Shown piece by piece: positions 6,701 to 8,411 of a stretch of 8,411 nt of DNA. Both the position numbers and the translations under genes were made by a program. The first letter of the stretch is position 1. Every line of letters begins with the position of its first letter. Origin of the DNA: JBKBIP01 sp046297495 (lineage in GTDB: Bacteria; Planctomycetota; Planctomycetia; Gemmatales; Gemmataceae). The stretch is from positions 1 through 8,411 of the forward strand of contig JBKBIP010000070.1 of assembly GCA_046297495.1 (NCBI GenBank), in the 5' to 3' direction. The notes under the pieces were generated by a model. It was given only the letters and a program-made list of their open reading frames with translations. It did not search any database and was not told the DNA's origin.

Positions 6701-6748
6701 CTCTCTTTCTGCTCGGCCATTGCTTGCCTCCTTCTGTTTGCCGCAGGA

Positions 6749-6775
6749 GCGGGCGGGGCTGTTCGCCCCGCCCGC
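6749..6775. terminator. Strong GC hairpin after the 70-aa gene
   Basis: GCGGGCGGGGC (6749-6759) pairs perfectly with GCCCCGCCCGC (6765-6775) around a 5-nt TGTTC loop. It lies 48 bp after the stop at 6700 and is followed by GCTTATC, a weak T-tract. It is a probable terminator of the integrase-like gene, and could also block leftward transcripts arriving from the 97-aa gene. Confidence 0.65.
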
Positions 6776-6821
6776 GCTTATCAACGAACCGCAGGTTGCC
6801 GTGGGAACGGCCATCAGGCGG

Positions 6822-6882
6822 CGCTCGACCGCTTCTCACTGCCGGCCGGAGGAACCGGCCGGCAGTGAGAAGCCGTCGAGCG
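6822..6882. repeat. 28-bp-armed near-perfect inverted repeat, 5-nt loop
   Basis: The left arm 6822-6849 and the right arm 6855-6882 are complementary over 28 bp with a single C/C mismatch (6830 against 6874), around loop AGGAA (6850-6854). The arm cores read GCTTCTCACTGCCGGCCGG and its complement. The palindrome contains the last codons and the TGA stop (6836-6838, bottom strand) of the leftward 97-aa gene. It is far longer than an ordinary terminator stem. It may be a terminator for the leftward unit, a miniature palindromic element, or a recombination site that rewrote the gene end. Confidence 0.85.
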
Positions 6883-7129
6883 TTACCTGGTAGGACCCAT
6901 GCACCGTGCCCAGGTCCTGCGTTGTCATTTGCGGCGTCGGATTCAAAGGCGTGCCGAGTTCACTTGCGTGCTCCGGCTTGCCGAAGAAGGATTCGTGGAT
7001 CGTTCCGCGAATGTCCTTCACCGCCTCGCGTCCCATCGCCTTTAATTCCGCACCGAGCGAGGGCTGTTGCTCCGCCCATTCGGCGCGCTTGGCCAGAATC
7101 TGTTCCCAAGTGCTTTTGCCGTCAGGCAT
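6836..7129 (-). CDS. Hypothetical 97-aa protein of the mobile-element remnant
   Basis: Not recognised with a function. The ATG at 7129 has GAGGTG (7134-7139, bottom strand) 4 nt upstream, and it begins 17 bp after the stop of the conjugation-ATPase fragment, so the two are an operon. The protein is soluble. Residues 1-45 are predicted helical (STWEQILAKRAEWAEQQPSL, then ELKAMGREAVKDIRGTIHE). Then comes FFGKPEHASELGTPLNPTPQ and a polar tail (MTTQDLGTVHGSYQVTLDGF). It has no signal peptide or membrane segment. The last residues (SLPAGSSGRQ) are encoded inside the large inverted repeat, so the original C-terminus may have been replaced. Similar small proteins next to TraG-like genes in planctomycete elements are a vague recollection, not checked. 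Confidence 0.65.
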   Translation of the reverse strand: MPDGKSTWEQILAKRAEWAEQQPSLGAELKAMGREAVKDIRGTIHESFFGKPEHASELGTPLNPTPQMTTQDLGTVHGSYQVTLDGFSLPAGSSGRQ

Positions 7130-7146
7130 GTGTCACCTCACTTTCG

Positions 7147-7755
7147 TTAAAAGCGACCGTCGCGGAACCGTTCCGCGAGGTCTCGTTGTTCGATCTCCGC
7201 ATCCCTCATGTCCTGTAGCCGCCGTTTCCGCACTTCGGCCGCAAAGCCTTCGATGCACAGGCAGCCGATGCCCCCAAGAGCCAGGAGCCAGCCCAGGGCG
7301 GGGTCCAGGCCGTAGCCCAGCAGGCAGCCGACGGCCATGACCAGGAACGCTTCAGCGCCCTTGGCCGTGCCGTAGTCCTTGATCCGGGGAAACAGCTTGA
7401 AGGCCAGCCACGGAGTGCCTTGATTCAGCTCGTCGAACAGGCCTTCCTGTGGAGCAGCCGAGCCACCGACAAATGTTTGGAGAGACTTTCCGATCAGCCC
7501 GCTGGCCCAGGCCGCCGTCTGCTCATCGCCCAGCGCGTGGAAGAGCTTGTGGTGGAATTTGGTCAGCAGGGCATCGGCCTGGTGCCTGCCCGTCTCGCCC
7601 TTGAGCGCGCTGTAATAACTGTGAAGCGACTGGGTGAGGAAAAGCATGCAGCCCTTGTGGCTGCGGCACTGCGCGAGGTAGTGGGCGTCATGGCTGTTGA
7701 CGAACTGCTGCGCCTCGTCGCACCAGATCACGTTGATTGCGTCGCTCTCGTACAC
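7147..7755 (-). pseudogene. Truncated TraG/VirD4-type conjugation ATPase fused to a membrane segment
   Basis: This is the remaining C-terminal part of a type IV coupling-type ATPase, which in a whole protein pumps DNA through a conjugation channel. The readable frame from GTG7755 gives 202 aa and is open back only to a TGA at 7795-7797. Residues 8-16 (NVIWCDEAQ) are the Walker B strand, and 37-48 (MLFLTQSLHSYY) the following motif-III-like strand. HHKLFHALGDEQTAAWASGLIGKS at 68-91 matches the late ATPase fold. The Walker A/P-loop half is absent: no GxxGxGKS is seen in the remaining sequence. From about residue 112 the sequence changes character to PWLAFKLFPRIKDYGTAKGA, then a hydrophobic hairpin 134-170 (FLVMAVGCLLGYGL, WLLALGGIGCLCIEGF) and a charged tail. 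That looks like a different small membrane protein joined by deletion. It cannot be a working ATPase. The downstream neighbour is the 97-aa gene. Confidence 0.75.
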
Positions 7756-7835
7756 GGCGGTGATGCCGATTGCGGAAACAAAAGTCCTCGACTGTCAGCG
7801 GCACGGCCGCGTTCTGGGCGCGCACCTTCCACGCA

Positions 7836-7859
7836 AGCGCCTTCGGCGCTGAGTTTTTT
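7836..7859 (+). terminator. Orphan intrinsic terminator
   Basis: AGCGCC (7836-7841), loop TTC, GGCGCT (7845-7850), then GAG and six T (7854-7859): a textbook rho-independent terminator for rightward transcription. No rightward gene ends before it in the window, so the gene it served was probably lost, or it insulates the regulator and sigma factor to the right from the mobile-element remnant. Confidence 0.6.
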
Positions 7860-7924
7860 CTGGGGGAATCTTTGGGGGCTTAGTTCAGGCTTGCCGCCGC
7901 GCCGATCATCAGCCGCCGGCATTC

Positions 7925-8257
7925 ATGGCATACACCCGCCCGGCTACGGGCGAGCTGTCCTGCTCCCAGCCGCAGCCGGTAGCGGTGCTGCGGAAGTCTC
8001 TTGAGATTGAACAGCGGCTGGCGGAGACGCTGCGGTTGATCCAGACCGGGCGGTATTCAACCCCGTTGCTGGCGGCTGCGCTCGGAGTCTCGGTACCCAC
8101 TGTGTCCCGCTATGTCACGGCGTTGCGAGAGCGAGGGCACGACATCCGGGCCGAACGACATCCCGAAGGATGGAGATACATCGCAGCGCCCAGAACCGCC
8201 AACCAGCAGTCCACACGCACAGCCGGCAGCAGGAACAAGAAACGGACAGGCACATGA
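7925..8257 (+). CDS. Small winged helix-turn-helix regulator
   Basis: A 110-aa probable DNA-binding protein. Residues 27-70 form the helix-turn-helix: EIEQRLAETLRLIQTGRYST, then LLAAALGVSVPTVSRYVTAL with the recognition helix about 57-69. A wing follows (GHDIRAERHPEGWRYIA, 71-87). This layout fits the HTH_11/DeoR/BirA-type winged helix, with no effector domain after it. The last 20 or so residues are basic and probably disordered. The N-terminal 20 residues look non-conserved and include a CGCCCG/CGGGCG hairpin at the DNA level (7937-7952). A GTG at 7985 (residue 21) is a plausible alternative start, and neither start has a clear Shine-Dalgarno. It lies 48 bp upstream of the ECF sigma gene in the same direction, so it may regulate or be co-transcribed with it, or be the edge of the mobile remnant. 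Confidence 0.7.
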   Translation: MAYTRPATGELSCSQPQPVAVLRKSLEIEQRLAETLRLIQTGRYSTPLLAAALGVSVPTVSRYVTALRERGHDIRAERHPEGWRYIAAPRTANQQSTRTAGSRNKKRTGT

Positions 8258-8305
8258 AACCCCTCGCCAGGGACACGGCCGATTTCGGGAAGGTGGAGAC
8301 TCTTG

Positions 8306-8411
8306 ATGAATCAACTGACCGAGATCATGCATACCATCGAAGCCGGCGACCCGTCAGCCGCCGATAAGCTCCTGCCGCTTGTGTACGAGGAGCTGCGGCA
8401 ACTCGCGGCCT
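8306..8411 (+). CDS. ECF-type RNA polymerase sigma factor, N-terminal part (runs off the window)
   Basis: Only 35 codons are present. The ATG is preceded by AGGTGGAG (8291-8298) at 7-nt spacing. The N-terminus has MNQLTEIMHTIEAGDPSAAD followed by KLLPLVYEELRQLAA. That is the start of sigma region 2 in the planctomycete/acidobacterial ECF group (Sigma70_ECF, Pfam PF07638; TIGR02999-like), whose members commonly begin near LLPLVYDELRRLAA and run to about 180-200 aa. They direct RNA polymerase to stress or signal-responsive promoters, and in planctomycetes often stand beside large Ser/Thr protein kinase genes, which cannot be seen here. The frame is intact to the window edge. Confidence 0.85.
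   Translation, partial: MNQLTEIMHTIEAGDPSAADKLLPLVYEELRQLAA

Noticed and set aside
5941..7218. 425-codon rightward open frame across the mnmE end and the accessory region
   Set aside because: Arg/Pro/Ser-rich low-complexity translation with no motif. It overlaps the end of mnmE, the 70-aa gene and the leftward genes in other frames.
7691..7879. Leftward open frame containing KALAWKVRAQNAAVPLTVEDF
   Set aside because: It looks slightly protein-like but has no start codon and no recognised family, and it overlaps the ATPase fragment. Possibly the tail of a lost gene, but not supportable as a feature.
7420..8004. 194-codon rightward open frame opposite the TraG-like fragment
   Set aside because: Its first two thirds mirror the Walker B-bearing frame, and its end mirrors the regulator region in another frame.
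6374..8300. Attachment-site direct repeats or a tRNA target for the element remnant
   Set aside because: No tRNA gene and no convincing direct repeat flanking the region could be found by eye.

Overview
The window looks like chromosomal DNA of a planctomycete, most likely of the Gemmataceae/Gemmatales type. It is GC-rich. It carries a very long YidC, a partial ECF sigma factor of the planctomycete/acidobacterial kind (LLPLVYEELRQLAA near its N-terminus), a histidine kinase with an HQLRN H-box, and a small protein matching the N-terminal module of planctomycete integrases. The organism is inferred from recalled protein style, not from any search.

Left part (1-6373), core genes. trpA (tryptophan synthase alpha) runs rightward and is joined in frame to a roughly 50-residue HicB-like module. 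It converges on a leftward sensor histidine kinase. The two stop codons share one 39-bp imperfect palindrome, and a related hairpin in the opposite orientation lies just upstream of trpA. The kinase diverges from yidC across about 130 bp. yidC (membrane protein insertase) and mnmE (tRNA-modifying GTPase) are 9 bp apart and probably form one transcription unit. yidC-mnmE is a widely conserved pair, although rpmH and rnpA are not upstream here.

Right part (6374-8300), accessory DNA that reads as the worn remains of an integrated mobile element. It holds: a compact 70-aa gene resembling only the N-terminal module of an integrase, with its own TATAAT box, Shine-Dalgarno and terminator; a 28-bp-armed inverted repeat; two leftward genes, a 97-aa protein of unknown function and, upstream of it, an N-terminally truncated TraG/VirD4-type conjugation ATPase whose C-terminal half appears to be a different membrane protein; an intrinsic terminator with no gene to serve; and a small winged-helix regulator. 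The last 106 bp begin an ECF sigma factor gene that continues past the window edge.

No rRNA, tRNA, CRISPR array, complete transposase or complete integrase is visible. No gene-free stretch exceeds 300 bp. The gaps are 1-94 (hairpins and a G-run), 1073-1105 (shared palindrome), 2519-2650 (divergent promoter region with a hairpin), 6374-6487 (promoter and operator-like repeats), 6701-6835 (terminator and left arm of the large palindrome), 7756-7924 (recombination junction and terminator) and 8258-8305 (sigma factor leader).
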